A stretch of DNA of 64,000 bases from assembly GCF_026017845.1 (NCBI RefSeq), contig NZ_CP100416.1:10510081-10574080 (forward strand), read 5' to 3'. Below the pieces are notes generated by a model. The model searched no databases. It saw only the letters and a program-made list of their open reading frames with translations, and was not told the DNA's origin. Source of the DNA: Amycolatopsis mediterranei. GTDB lineage: Bacteria > Actinomycetota > Actinomycetes > Mycobacteriales > Pseudonocardiaceae. Shown one piece after another: positions 54,176 to 63,081 of this stretch. Positions within the stretch are counted from its first letter, which is position 1. Every line of letters begins with the position of its first letter. The position numbers were made by a program, and so were the translations under genes.

Positions 54176-56872
54176 GTGCGCGGCACCGGGCCGCGGCACC
54201 GGGACAAAGCACCGAGGATTGGGCACGCGTTGGAGAGAGAGCCGGGCTTACCACCCGAGCGTGCGGGTCGTCCTCGGCGCGAAGGCCCCCCGCCCCCGCA
54301 ACGGGGCGACGGGCCCCCGAAGGCATCACAACCGTCGCAGCCGGTCCGCCGCCAGCCGCCGCCTCCGCCCCCGGAGCGCGGCCGCCGCCAGCCGCCCCGC
54401 AACGGCCACCCGCGCCCGATACCGGCCCCCGACGACGGGACGGTCCGCGACCAGCGCCCGGCCCGCGACGACGCACCGGCCCGCCGCCCGGTTCGCGACC
54501 AGCGGCGCGGCCGCGAAGACGCTCCCCCTCGTGGCCAGCGCCCCGCTCGCGACGATGCCCCGCCCCGCCCCGTCCGCGACGACGGACCCCCGCGTGACGG
54601 CTGGCCCGTCCACGACGAGGCTCCGGTCCGGGAACGCCCGCCAGGCGAGGACGGCCCTCCCCGAGACGGCCGTCCGGTCCGCGAGCAACGTCCAGTAGGC
54701 GACGACGGCCCCGGCCGGGACGGGCGCCCCGTCCGGCGCGTCCCGCCGCCGCAGGGCCCGCCTCAGCCGCCGCGCGGCGGCCAGCCCCCGCGCGGCGCGG
54801 CTCCGGCGCCCACCCGCGTCCAGCCGGTACCGCCGCCGAACCTGCCGAACCCGGCCGGGCCGCCCGGTCCGCCACCGCCGATCGCGCCGCCGCAGAGCGC
54901 GTCGCTCCAGGGGCGGCTGCCGCAGCCGTCCGGTCCGCCGCCGCCACTGCCGCCGCCCTCGACCCCGCCTCCTGGCAATCCGGCAGTGGGCCCCGGCACC
55001 CCGCCGCCGGGCACGCCCGTCCCGCCACGCGGCCGCGGCTCGCGCCGTCCGGCGCCGGTCCGGCCGTGGCAGGAGGAAGCCACGCAGGTCCAGCGCCCAC
55101 CCGACCCGGAGGCGACGCGCTTCATCCCGCGCACCGCCGGCGTCCCGATGAACTCGCGCTGGCCGGTCGCCGACCCCGACGTCATGCGGCCGTACGACGC
55201 GCTGGCCACCCAGGTCATGCCGGCGCTCAAGGGGCCGCTGGTCAAGCCCCGGCCGGGCGAGGACGCGCCGGAGGCCCCGGCCAAGGCGCCGTCGCTGGCG
55301 AAGGCGTCCGGCCGGATGGCCATCGCCTCGCTGATCAGCCGGATCACCGGCTTCCTGTGGAAGCTGCTGCTGGTCGGCGCGATCGGCCAGGGCATCGCGA
55401 ACGACTCGTTCAACGTCGCCAACACGATGCCGAACATCATCTTCGAGCTGCTGATGGGTGGCGTGCTCGCCAGCGTGGTGGTGCCGCTGCTGGTGCGCTC
55501 GCAGGACGAACCCGACGGCGGCACGGCCTACACCCAGCGCCTGATCACGGTGGCGTTCTCGCTCCTGCTGGTCGGCACGGTGGTGGCGGTGATCGCGGCG
55601 CCCGCCTTCACGAGCCTCTACGTCGACGGGTCCGGCCACGCCAGTTCGGCGCTGACCACGGCGTTCGCCTACCTGCTGCTGCCGGAGATCTTCTTCTACG
55701 GCGTGTTCGCGCTGCTCTCGGCCGTGCTCAACGCCAAGCAGATCTTCGGGCCGACGGCGTGGGCACCGGTGATCAACAACCTCGTCGTCATCTTCACGAT
55801 CCTGGTCGTCTGGATCATGCCGGGCGACATCAACACCGAACAGGTGTCGATCACCGACCCCAAGGTGCTGACGCTGGGCATCGGCGTCACCGGCGGCATC
55901 GTCGCCCAGGCGCTGCTGCTGGTCCCGCCGCTGCTGCGGTCCGGCTTCCGGTTCAAGTGGCGCTGGGGCATCGACAAGCAGATGAAGGAGTTCGGCGGCC
56001 TCGCGCTGTGGATCCTCGGGTACGTCGCGGTGAGCCAGGTCGGCTACACGATCAACACGCGCGTGCTGACCAGCGGTTCACCCGGTGGTGTGACGGCCTA
56101 CAGCAACGCCTGGCTGCTCTTCCAGCTGCCGTACGGCGTCATCGGCGTCTCCCTGCTGACGGCGATCATGCCGCGGATGAGCCGCGCGGCGGCCGACGGC
56201 GACCACAAGAAGCTGATCGGCGACCTGTCGTACGCGTCCCGGATCTCGACGGTGATGCTCGTGCCGATCTCCGCGGTGATGACCGTGGTCGGCGGCTCGA
56301 TCGGCATCGCGCTGTTCACCTTCGGCAAGGGCACGATCGAAACCGCCGAGCGGCTCGGCGACGCGCTGGCGATCTCGGCGTTCGCCCTGCTGCCGTACGC
56401 GCTGGTCATGCTGCAGATGCGGGTGTTCTACGCGATGAAGGACGCCCGCACGCCGACGCTGATCATGATCGTGATGACCCTGGTCAAGGTGCCGCTGCTG
56501 TACCTGTGCCCGGTGCTGCTGGCGCCGGACAACGTCGTGCTCGGCGTGATGATGGTCAACGCGCTGACGTTCGTGGTGGGCGCGATCCTCGGCCAGGTTT
56601 GGCTCTGGGTGACGCTGGGCAACTTGCGCAGCAAGCGGGTGATCGGCGTGATTCTGTTCACGGTCGTGGCGAGCGTTCTGGGGGTGGCCGCGGCGTGGGT
56701 CGCCGGCAAGCTCGTGCCGGACTTCTTCGGGCCTCGCCTCGGTGCCTGGGCGAAGCTGCTGCTCCAAAGCGTGGTGGGCATCGTGGTGTCGTTCGGCGTG
56801 CTCATGGCCCTCAAGGTCGAGGAGCTGAGGCCGGCCACTTCGAGGTTCACCCGGTTGATCAAGCGCGGGTAA
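54176..56872 (+). CDS. murJ: MurJ lipid II flippase
   Basis: The 898-residue protein has a basic, Pro-rich and apparently disordered N-terminal region of about 370 residues with near-repeats such as RDDGPPRDG. The MurJ/MviN core follows (ASLISRITGFLWKLLLVGAI, GIANDSFNVANTMPNIIFEL, PEIFFYGVFALLSAVLNAKQ), about 14 membrane segments. MurJ carries lipid II across the membrane for peptidoglycan synthesis. In mycobacteria the core is fused to a pseudokinase; here that is the next gene. GTG 54176 is a likely start, but TTG about 18 codons in is possible because N-terminal family conservation begins late. Confidence 0.93.
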   Translation: MRGTGPRHRDKAPRIGHALEREPGLPPERAGRPRREGPPPPQRGDGPPKASQPSQPVRRQPPPPPPERGRRQPPRNGHPRPIPAPDDGTVRDQRPARDDAPARRPVRDQRRGREDAPPRGQRPARDDAPPRPVRDDGPPRDGWPVHDEAPVRERPPGEDGPPRDGRPVREQRPVGDDGPGRDGRPVRRVPPPQGPPQPPRGGQPPRGAAPAPTRVQPVPPPNLPNPAGPPGPPPPIAPPQSASLQGRLPQPSGPPPPLPPPSTPPPGNPAVGPGTPPPGTPVPPRGRGSRRPAPVRPWQEEATQVQRPPDPEATRFIPRTAGVPMNSRWPVADPDVMRPYDALATQVMPALKGPLVKPRPGEDAPEAPAKAPSLAKASGRMAIASLISRITGFLWKLLLVGAIGQGIANDSFNVANTMPNIIFELLMGGVLASVVVPLLVRSQDEPDGGTAYTQRLITVAFSLLLVGTVVAVIAAPAFTSLYVDGSGHASSALTTAFAYLLLPEIFFYGVFALLSAVLNAKQIFGPTAWAPVINNLVVIFTILVVWIMPGDINTEQVSITDPKVLTLGIGVTGGIVAQALLLVPPLLRSGFRFKWRWGIDKQMKEFGGLALWILGYVAVSQVGYTINTRVLTSGSPGGVTAYSNAWLLFQLPYGVIGVSLLTAIMPRMSRAAADGDHKKLIGDLSYASRISTVMLVPISAVMTVVGGSIGIALFTFGKGTIETAERLGDALAISAFALLPYALVMLQMRVFYAMKDARTPTLIMIVMTLVKVPLLYLCPVLLAPDNVVLGVMMVNALTFVVGAILGQVWLWVTLGNLRSKRVIGVILFTVVASVLGVAAAWVAGKLVPDFFGPRLGAWAKLLLQSVVGIVVSFGVLMALKVEELRPATSRFTRLIKRG

Positions 56873-56951
56873 CGATTGCGGTACGGAAGGCGACGACTCC
56901 CGCGTCGTATTCTGGGTAACCTTGGAGCGGGGAGCTAGCGGGAGAGTGCGG

Positions 56952-58547
56952 GTGGACACGAGGCGGAGCGAACAGGCGGGGGGTGCGAACCACGTGGGCA
57001 AGGCCCAGGTCGGATCGCTGGCCCCCGGGCGTGTGGTCGGCGACGGCCGCTACCGCCTCCTCGCGCAGTTCGGCGTGGACGAGCGGGGCGACGCGCACCT
57101 TTGGCGTGCGCGGGACGGGCAGCTGAAGCGGGACGTCGCGCTGACCTTGCTGGTCGGCGACCCGGCGGATCCCGAAGCCGCCCGGCTGGCCCGGCGGACG
57201 CTGGAGCGCGCGACCCATGCATCGAAGTTCGGCCACGGCGGCGTCGCCCGCGTGCTGGACGTGCTCGCCCTCGGCAGCGGCATCACCTCGAGCGAAGGCC
57301 TGCTCGGGGTCGTCGTCGCGGAGTGGACCAAGGGCAGCGACCTGGTCGACCTCGTCGCGCAGCGGCCGGTGGCGCCCGCCGCGGCCGCGCGGATGGTGCA
57401 GGCGCTGGCCGAAGCCGTCGAGCAGGCGCACCAGAACGGGCTCGTCCTCGGCCTCGATCACCCCCAGCGCCTGCGGCTGACGCCGAGCGGCGCGCTCAAG
57501 CTCGCGTTCCCCGGCCCGCTGCCGGAAGCGACCCTGCGCGACGACGTCAAGGCGCTCGGCGCGGTCCTGTACCTGCTGCTGACCGGCCGCTGGGCGCTGC
57601 CCGGCGGCCCGCCCGCGATCCCGGCGGCCCCGATGACGCCGCAGAACCGGATCGTCCCGCCGCGCCAGCTGGTGCCGACGGTCCCGGCCGAACTGTCGTC
57701 GCTGGCCGTCCGCACGATCGAGGACGGCGGCAACGGCGGCATCCGCACCAGCGCGGCCATCCTGCGCGTCCTCGACCAGGTGGCCGAGGAAGAGGAGCGC
57801 ACCCAGCTGATCAAGGCCGTCGGCGGGGAGGCCGCCGAGCCGGACGGCACGATCTGGACGACGAAGAAGCCGGTCAAGGACGTCGCCCGGCGGCGCAAGC
57901 TCGCCCTCGGCGTCACGGTGCTGGTGGTCGCGACCGTGATCATCCTCGCCTGGGGCGGCCTGATGCTGATCAACGTCTTCCAGGGCGATTCGAAGGCGAG
58001 CGGGCCGTCGATCAACGTCGCCGCGCCGCCGGCGTCGAGCCAGCAGAACGGGACGCAGCCCCCGCCGTCGTCGTCGGCCCCGGCTCCGCCGCCTTCGCCG
58101 TCCGTGGGCGCCGCGGTGCCCCCGCTGTCGGTGGCCGTCTACAACCCCGAGGGCAAGGGCGACAACACCGGCCGGGCGAAGTTCGCGATCGACGGCAAGG
58201 CCGAGACGGAGTGGCGGACCGAGAAGTACAAGCAGCAGTTCCCCACCATCAAGCCGGGTGTCGGGCTGCTCGTCGCGTTCGAAAACCCGATCAACCTCAG
58301 CCAGGTGAAGGTCATCGGGGGCACCCCGGGCACCAAGGTCGAGATCCGGTCGGCGACCGGGAAGGACCCCGACCTGGCCGACACGAAGGTGGTCGGCAAC
58401 GGCGACCTGAAGGACGGCGAGACGACGATCGCGCTGGCCCAGCCGACGCAGGGCGAGTACTTCATCGTCTGGATCACCCAGCTGGGCGACGCGGACGGGC
58501 AGTTCATGACCACAATAGGCGACTTGTCCTTCCTGCCTGCGGGGTGA
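56952..58547 (+). CDS. MurJ-partner pseudokinase with extracytoplasmic domain
   Basis: The 531-residue protein has a kinase-like fold (DGRYRLLAQFGVDERGDAHL onward) whose catalytic motifs are lost. The VAIK Lys is absent (DVALTLL), the HRD segment reads GLDHPQRLRL and DFG reads FPG. One membrane helix (LALGVTVLVVATVIILAWGG) leads to a Pro/Ser linker and a beta-rich outer domain resembling F5/8 type C. In mycobacteria the corresponding part of Rv3910, when phosphorylated, binds FhaA to control MurJ. GTG 56952 is supported by GGGAG seven bases upstream; TTG 56922, eight bases after TATTCT, is an alternative. The gene starts 79 bases after murJ. Confidence 0.9.
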   Translation: MDTRRSEQAGGANHVGKAQVGSLAPGRVVGDGRYRLLAQFGVDERGDAHLWRARDGQLKRDVALTLLVGDPADPEAARLARRTLERATHASKFGHGGVARVLDVLALGSGITSSEGLLGVVVAEWTKGSDLVDLVAQRPVAPAAAARMVQALAEAVEQAHQNGLVLGLDHPQRLRLTPSGALKLAFPGPLPEATLRDDVKALGAVLYLLLTGRWALPGGPPAIPAAPMTPQNRIVPPRQLVPTVPAELSSLAVRTIEDGGNGGIRTSAAILRVLDQVAEEEERTQLIKAVGGEAAEPDGTIWTTKKPVKDVARRRKLALGVTVLVVATVIILAWGGLMLINVFQGDSKASGPSINVAAPPASSQQNGTQPPPSSSAPAPPPSPSVGAAVPPLSVAVYNPEGKGDNTGRAKFAIDGKAETEWRTEKYKQQFPTIKPGVGLLVAFENPINLSQVKVIGGTPGTKVEIRSATGKDPDLADTKVVGNGDLKDGETTIALAQPTQGEYFIVWITQLGDADGQFMTTIGDLSFLPAG

Positions 58548-58578
58548 CGCACCCGACAGGGTCAGTAGGCTCTCGCGG

Positions 58579-59202
58579 GTGACAGCTGCAGCTCCCACGG
58601 ATGCGGATCTGATAGCGGCTCACGCCGCGGGGGACCCTCATGCGTTCAGCGAACTCGTCCAGCGACATCGCGACCGCATGTGGGCGGTCGCGCTGCGCAC
58701 GGTCCGCGACCCGGAAGAGGCCGCCGACGCGTTGCAGGACGCGTTCATCTCGGCGTTCCGCGCGGCCGGGAACTTCCGGGCGGAGTCGCAGGTCACGACG
58801 TGGCTGCACCGGATCGTGGTCAACGCCTGCCTCGACCGGATCCGCCGCCGCCAGGCGCGCCCGACCGTGCCGCTGCCGGAGACCGGCTTCAACGAGCCCG
58901 CCACGCCGCGCGACTCGATGGCCGAGCGGGAGACCAGCCTGCTCGTGCGCGAGGCGCTCGACCAGCTGCCCGAAGACCAGCGTGCCCCGATCGTGCTGGT
59001 CGACGTCGAGGGATACTCCGTCGCCGAGACGGCCAAGATGCTCGGCATCGCCGAGGGCACGGTGAAGAGCCGGTGCGCGCGGGGCCGCGGGAAACTCGCG
59101 AAGGTTCTCGGGCACCTGCGGAACCCCGATGCGATTGCGAACGTCCCAACTCACGAAAGCAAACGGGCCGGGCGTCAGCCGGGTAGCGGGGAGGGACGAT
59201 GA
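58579..59202 (+). CDS. sigM: ECF sigma factor SigM
   Basis: The 207-residue ECF sigma factor has region 2 (AHAAGDPHAFSELVQRHRDR, EEAADALQDAFISAFRAAGN) for -10 recognition and region 4 (LDQLPEDQRAPIVLVDVEGY, SVAETAKMLGIAEGTVKSRC) for -35 recognition. Its location between the MurJ partner and trxB is that of SigM in mycobacteria, where it governs a small envelope-related set. GTG 58579 lies seven bases after TAGGCT, so it has its own leaderless promoter, perhaps autoregulated. It overlaps the anti-sigma start by four bases. Confidence 0.95.
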   Translation: MTAAAPTDADLIAAHAAGDPHAFSELVQRHRDRMWAVALRTVRDPEEAADALQDAFISAFRAAGNFRAESQVTTWLHRIVVNACLDRIRRRQARPTVPLPETGFNEPATPRDSMAERETSLLVREALDQLPEDQRAPIVLVDVEGYSVAETAKMLGIAEGTVKSRCARGRGKLAKVLGHLRNPDAIANVPTHESKRAGRQPGSGEGR

Positions 59203-60008
59203 CGGACGAAAGCCGGGGGATCGGGGGGACCATCGGTCCGCCCTGGTCTGTCGACGTGCTCGCCGATCTCCACGCCGGTGTCCTGGACGACACGCGGGCG
59301 GCCGAGCTGTGGCCGCTGGTCAACGCCGACCCGGAGGCCCGGGCGATCCTGGACGCCCTCGACGCCACGCAGGCCGACCTCGCCTCGCTGGCGGAGGCGC
59401 CGGCCCCGCGCATGCCCGCCGAGTTCGCCGCCCGGCTGGACGCGGCGCTGGCCGCCGAAGCAGCCGCCGCCTTTCCCGGCCGGACATCGCCCGGGCCCCG
59501 AGGCGTCACGCAGGCACCGGGGCCGGCCGGCCCCGGGAACGCCCCGGTGGTGGACCTCGCGGCGGCCCGGCGCCGCCGGAACAAGCGGCTCGGCTGGGCC
59601 GCCGGCGTCCTGACCGCGGCCGCGGCGGCGGTCGTCGCCGTGACCATCGCGATCCCGGACTCTTCGCAGCAGACGGGCACGCCCAACGTCGCGGCGCCGG
59701 CCCCGACCGGCCCGTCGGTCGGCAGCGACGGCGCCGGCGCGCAGGCCCTGGTCGGCAAGGCGATCGGCGTCCGCGACTTCGGCCCGCTGCAGAACGAGGA
59801 CCGCCTCGACGCCTGCATCGCGGCCGCCGGGCTCGACCCGAAGGTGCGGCCGGAGGGCATCCGCCCGGTGAACGTCGGCGGCAAGGCCGGGGTGATGATC
59901 ATCCTGACCACCGGCAAGCTCGCCCAGTTCCGCCTGGTGGCCTTCGGCGCGGACTGCGGGCCGGGAAATCCGGCCGTGCTGTTCGACAAGGTCGTTGGGG
60001 AGAAGTAG
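59199..60008 (+). CDS. Membrane anti-sigma factor for SigM
   Basis: The 269-residue protein has a cytoplasmic N-terminal part (SVDVLADLHAGVLDDTRAAE, then LDALDATQADLASLAEAP) of the anti-sigma kind and one membrane helix (LGWAAGVLTAAAAAVVAVTI). Its outer domain carries cysteines in DACIAAAGLD and GADCGPGN that may form a disulfide. It should hold SigM inactive until an envelope or redox signal acts outside. No zinc-binding HxxxCxxC motif of ZAS type is seen. The ATG overlaps the sigM stop, the classical operon layout. It matches Rv3912 by position. Confidence 0.9.
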   Translation: MTDESRGIGGTIGPPWSVDVLADLHAGVLDDTRAAELWPLVNADPEARAILDALDATQADLASLAEAPAPRMPAEFAARLDAALAAEAAAAFPGRTSPGPRGVTQAPGPAGPGNAPVVDLAAARRRRNKRLGWAAGVLTAAAAAVVAVTIAIPDSSQQTGTPNVAAPAPTGPSVGSDGAGAQALVGKAIGVRDFGPLQNEDRLDACIAAAGLDPKVRPEGIRPVNVGGKAGVMIILTTGKLAQFRLVAFGADCGPGNPAVLFDKVVGEK

Positions 60009-60087
60009 CGGCTGTCACGGCTGGGAACATGGCCACTTACGATCGTGTTGAGCCTGATACACGGGTCACTACGAGCGGAGGTCACGG

Positions 60088-61080
60088 GTGGCTGCCGAGG
60101 AAATCAGGAACCTGATCATTGTCGGGTCGGGTCCTGCCGGATACACCGCTGCCGTTTACGCGGCACGAGCCCAGCTGGAACCGCTGGTGTTCGAGGGCAC
60201 GCAGTTCGGCGGCGCGCTGATGACGACGACCGAGGTCGAGAACTTCCCCGGGTTCCGCGACGGCATCATGGGTCCGGACCTGATGGAGGAGATGCGCAAG
60301 CAGGCCGAGCGCTTCGGCGCCGAGCTGCGCGCGGAGGACGTCGAGTCGCTGGAGCTGACCGGGGACGTCAAGTACGTCCACGCGAACGGCAAGCGGTACG
60401 CCGCCCGCGCCGTCATCCTCGCCATGGGTGCCGCGGCGCGGTACCTGAACGTGCCGGGCGAGCAGGAGCTGCTCGGCCGCGGTGTGTCGGCCTGTGCCAC
60501 CTGTGACGGCTTCTTCTTCCGCGACCACGACATCGTGGTCGCCGGCGGCGGCGACTCGGCGATGGAAGAGGCGACCTTCCTGACGAAGTTCGCGAAGTCC
60601 GTCACGATCGTCCACCGCCGGGACGAGTTCCGCGCGTCCAAGATCATGCTCGAGCGCGCCCGCGCGAACGAGAAGATCAAGTGGCAGCTGAACTCACAGA
60701 TCACCGGTGTCCTCGGCGACGGCAAGGTCGAGGGCCTGCAGCTGAAGGACACCAAGGACGGCTCCGAGTCGACGCTCGACGTGTCGGGCTTCTTCGTCGC
60801 GATCGGGCACGACCCCCGCAGCCAGCTCGTGAAGGGGCAGGTCGAGCTGGACGAGGACGGTTACGTGCTCACCCAGGGGCGTACCTCGTTCACGAACCTG
60901 GACGGCGTCTTCGCGGCCGGTGACCTGGTGGACCGCACCTACCGGCAGGCGATCACCGCCGCGGGCTCCGGGTGCAGCGCCGCGATCGACGCGGAACGAT
61001 GGCTCGCGGAGCACGGCGACTCGGACGCGCACGAGGCGGCCGAGCTCGTCGGCGGCGGCTACGGCCCCGGCACCAACTGA
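60088..61080 (+). CDS. trxB: Thioredoxin reductase
   Basis: The 330-residue flavoenzyme uses NADPH to reduce thioredoxin. FAD-binding GSGPAGYTAAVYAARA, the redox pair C136-A-T-C139 in SACATCDGFFF, the NADPH-binding GGGDSAMEEATFL and the C-terminal FAD site GVFAAGDLVDRTYRQAITAA are all present. GTG 60088 follows GGAGG at six bases. A TACGAT sequence in the 79-bp gap after the anti-sigma gene may be a separate promoter, possibly one served by SigM as for mycobacterial trxB. It is followed 35 bases later by trxA. Confidence 0.97.
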   Translation: MAAEEIRNLIIVGSGPAGYTAAVYAARAQLEPLVFEGTQFGGALMTTTEVENFPGFRDGIMGPDLMEEMRKQAERFGAELRAEDVESLELTGDVKYVHANGKRYAARAVILAMGAAARYLNVPGEQELLGRGVSACATCDGFFFRDHDIVVAGGGDSAMEEATFLTKFAKSVTIVHRRDEFRASKIMLERARANEKIKWQLNSQITGVLGDGKVEGLQLKDTKDGSESTLDVSGFFVAIGHDPRSQLVKGQVELDEDGYVLTQGRTSFTNLDGVFAAGDLVDRTYRQAITAAGSGCSAAIDAERWLAEHGDSDAHEAAELVGGGYGPGTN

Positions 61081-61115
61081 CTTTCCGGCGCTCAACCACC
61101 CCTGAAGGAGAAACC

Positions 61116-61439
61116 ATGGCCAACACCGTCAAGGTGACCGACGCGACGTTCGTCGACGAGGTCCTGACCAGCGAGAAGCCGGTCCTCGTCGACTTCTGGG
61201 CCACCTGGTGCGGCCCGTGCAAGATGGTCGCCCCGGTGCTCGAGGAAATCGCGGCCGAGAACGGCGAGAAGCTGACCATCGCCAAGATCGACATCGACGA
61301 GAACCCGAACACGCCGCGTGACTACCAGGTGATGTCCATCCCGACGCTGATCCTGTTCCAGGGCGGCAAGCCGGTGAAGCAGATCGTGGGCGCCAAGCCG
61401 AAGGCCGCGCTGCTGTCGGACCTCGCCGACGTCCTCTGA
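61116..61439 (+). CDS. trxA: Thioredoxin
   Basis: The 107-residue thioredoxin has the redox motif C32-G-P-C35 in ATWCGPCKM and a standard fold with the cis-Pro in MSIPTLILF. It donates electrons from TrxB to cytosolic disulfides. ATG 61116 follows GAAGGAG. Downstream stands a strong terminator hairpin, so trxB and trxA form a two-gene unit. Confidence 0.97.
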   Translation: MANTVKVTDATFVDEVLTSEKPVLVDFWATWCGPCKMVAPVLEEIAAENGEKLTIAKIDIDENPNTPRDYQVMSIPTLILFQGGKPVKQIVGAKPKAALLSDLADVL

Positions 61440-61454
61440 ACCGAACCAGCCCGG

Positions 61455-61498
61455 CGAACCCGGGGCCTGCGGGAATCCTCCTGCGGGCCCCGGGTTCG
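61455..61498 (+). terminator. Terminator of the trxB-trxA unit
   Basis: A perfect 13-bp inverted repeat (CGAACCCGGGGCC with its complement, 61455-61467 and 61486-61498) with an 18-base loop lies 15 bases after the trxA stop. Little U-tract follows, as usual in actinobacteria. The rest of the spacer to 61721 must hold the cwlM promoter; a TTGACT box near 61577 is a candidate -35. Confidence 0.85.
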
Positions 61499-61721
61499 TT
61501 GGTCATTCGGGCTAATCTCAACGATGTTGCTTAATCGAGCGTGACATCGGCCCCCGTGGGTACTCCACGAACGGGTTCTTGACTCACCTACCGGGCCTAC
61601 GCTGTCACCCAGAGTTGGCAAGGCACAATAGAGGACCTGGGCTCGTCCCAGCGAAGGTTTTCCGAAATCCTGCCACGCACCGAGCCCCCGAATCCGGTGC
61701 CTGAGGAAGAGCGAGGAGTGC

Positions 61722-62870
61722 ATGCGGGTACTCCGCCGCGGTGACGCCGGTCCGGACGTCGCCGAGATCAGGTCCATCCTGGCCGGGATGGACCTGCTCC
61801 CGCCGGTCACCGGTACCGACGACTACGACACGTTCGACGTCGCCGTGGAGCACGCCGTCCGTGCCTTCCAGCAGCGTCGTGGGCTGATGACCGACGGCAT
61901 CGTGGGTCCGGCGACCTTCCAGGCGCTCAAGGGCGCCAGCTACCACCTGGGCAGCCGCCCGCTGTCGTACATGATCGCCTCGCCCGTCCACGGCGACGAC
62001 GTCTTCACCCTGCAAGAGCGGCTCACCGAACTCGGCTTCGACGCCGGCCGCCCCGACGGCTACTTCGGTCCCCAGACCGAGCGCGCGCTCAAGACGTTCC
62101 AGCGCGACATGCGCCTGACGCCGGACGGCATGTGCGGCCCGGCGACCATCCGCGAGCTGCACCGCCTGTCCTCGCCGCGGGCCCGGGGCGGGCGCCCCGT
62201 GTTCCTGCGCGAGCAGGAGCAGGTGCGCCAGGCCGGGCCGCGGCTGCGCGGCAAGCGCATCGTGATCGACCCGGGCCACGGCGGCGACGACCTCGGCGTG
62301 GTCGCCGGCGGCCTGCGCGAGGCCGACATCGCGTGGGACCTCGCCCGCCGGCTCGAAGGCCGGATGAAGGCCGCCGGCATGGAGGCGCTGATCTCCCGCG
62401 GCCCGAACCAGAGCCCCACCGAGCTGGAGCGCGCCAAGTTCGCCAACGACGCGGGCGCCGACCTGTTCCTCTCGCTGCACAGCGACAAGAACCCCTCGCC
62501 GCGCGCGCAGGGCGTCGCGAGCTTCCACTTCGGCAACGGCAACGGCACGACCTCGACGGTGGGCGAGCTGCTGGCCGGCTTCATCCAGCGCGAGGTCGCG
62601 GCCCGCACGGGCATGCTCGACTGCCGCACGCACTACAAGTCGTGGGACATCTTCACCCGCACCCGCTGCCCGGCGGTCCGGGTCGAGATCGGCTACCTGA
62701 CGAACCCGGACGACGCCCGCAAGCTCGGCGACCCGGCGTTCCGCGACATCGTCGCGGAGGGCATCCTGATCGCCGTCAAGCGCCTGTACCTGCTCGGCGA
62801 GGGCGACCAGCCGACGGGCACCTTCACGTTCGCCGACGTCCTGGCGCACGAGCTCGCGAAAGCCGAGTAG
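61722..62870 (+). CDS. cwlM: CwlM, N-acetylmuramoyl-L-alanine amidase-like regulator
   Basis: The 382-residue protein has two peptidoglycan-binding-1 domains (DAGPDVAEIRSILAGM, VFTLQERLTELGFDAGRPDG) and an Amidase_3 domain. The zinc-ligand motifs IDPGHGGDD, GLREADIAWD, LSLHSDKN and VRVEIGYLTNPDD are all present. No signal peptide is present, as in mycobacterial CwlM, which is phosphorylated by PknB and activates MurA and interacts with MurJ rather than cutting peptidoglycan. The conserved position beside murJ, trxA and the parAB region supports orthology. ATG 61722 is preceded by GAGCGAGGAG. Confidence 0.93.
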   Translation: MRVLRRGDAGPDVAEIRSILAGMDLLPPVTGTDDYDTFDVAVEHAVRAFQQRRGLMTDGIVGPATFQALKGASYHLGSRPLSYMIASPVHGDDVFTLQERLTELGFDAGRPDGYFGPQTERALKTFQRDMRLTPDGMCGPATIRELHRLSSPRARGGRPVFLREQEQVRQAGPRLRGKRIVIDPGHGGDDLGVVAGGLREADIAWDLARRLEGRMKAAGMEALISRGPNQSPTELERAKFANDAGADLFLSLHSDKNPSPRAQGVASFHFGNGNGTTSTVGELLAGFIQREVAARTGMLDCRTHYKSWDIFTRTRCPAVRVEIGYLTNPDDARKLGDPAFRDIVAEGILIAVKRLYLLGEGDQPTGTFTFADVLAHELAKAE

Positions 62871-62956
62871 GGCCGACCACAACCCCTAGCGGCTTTCCTT
62901 CACTTGCTCCACCACCCCTGGGAACGCGACCCGCGCGTCCCCAGGTTTCGGGGCAG

Positions 62957-63001
62957 TTCTCCACAGGTTGTCCACCGCTCCTATCAGCGCTCTGTGGATA
63001 A
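62957..63001. promoter_or_regulatory. DnaA-box cluster
   Basis: Three DnaA-box-like 9-mers lie within 45 bp: TTCTCCACA (62957-62965), TTGTCCACC (62968-62976) and a perfect inverted TTATCCACA (TGTGGATAA, 62993-63001). Weaker ones follow to about 63030. The 210-bp spacer between cwlM and the GNAT gene is otherwise empty. It could titrate DnaA or form an auxiliary origin element; the main oriC normally lies by dnaA. Confidence 0.7.
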
Positions 63002-63058
63002 CTCGGCACTTCTTCCACAGCCGTGGACAGCCGTGTTCCAGGCGTGCCGAAGCGCAGG

Positions 63059-63072
63059 CGCAAACGTTTGCG
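63059..63072. repeat. 14-bp perfect palindrome near the GNAT stop
   Basis: CGCAAACGTTTGCG, at the 3' side of the GNAT gene, matches the core of the palindrome at 50329-50348 and resembles LacI-type operators. It lies next to the DnaA-box cluster. Confidence 0.6.
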
Positions 63073-63081
63073 GATGAGCGA

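Noticed and set aside
56985..57000. GAACCACGTGGGCA as a parS site
   Set aside because: Too many mismatches in both outer arms and it lies over the coding start of the pseudokinase.
62871..63081. This gap as the chromosomal origin itself
   Set aside because: Only three good DnaA boxes, no AT-rich unwinding element and no dnaA or dnaN nearby; an auxiliary cluster is the modest reading.
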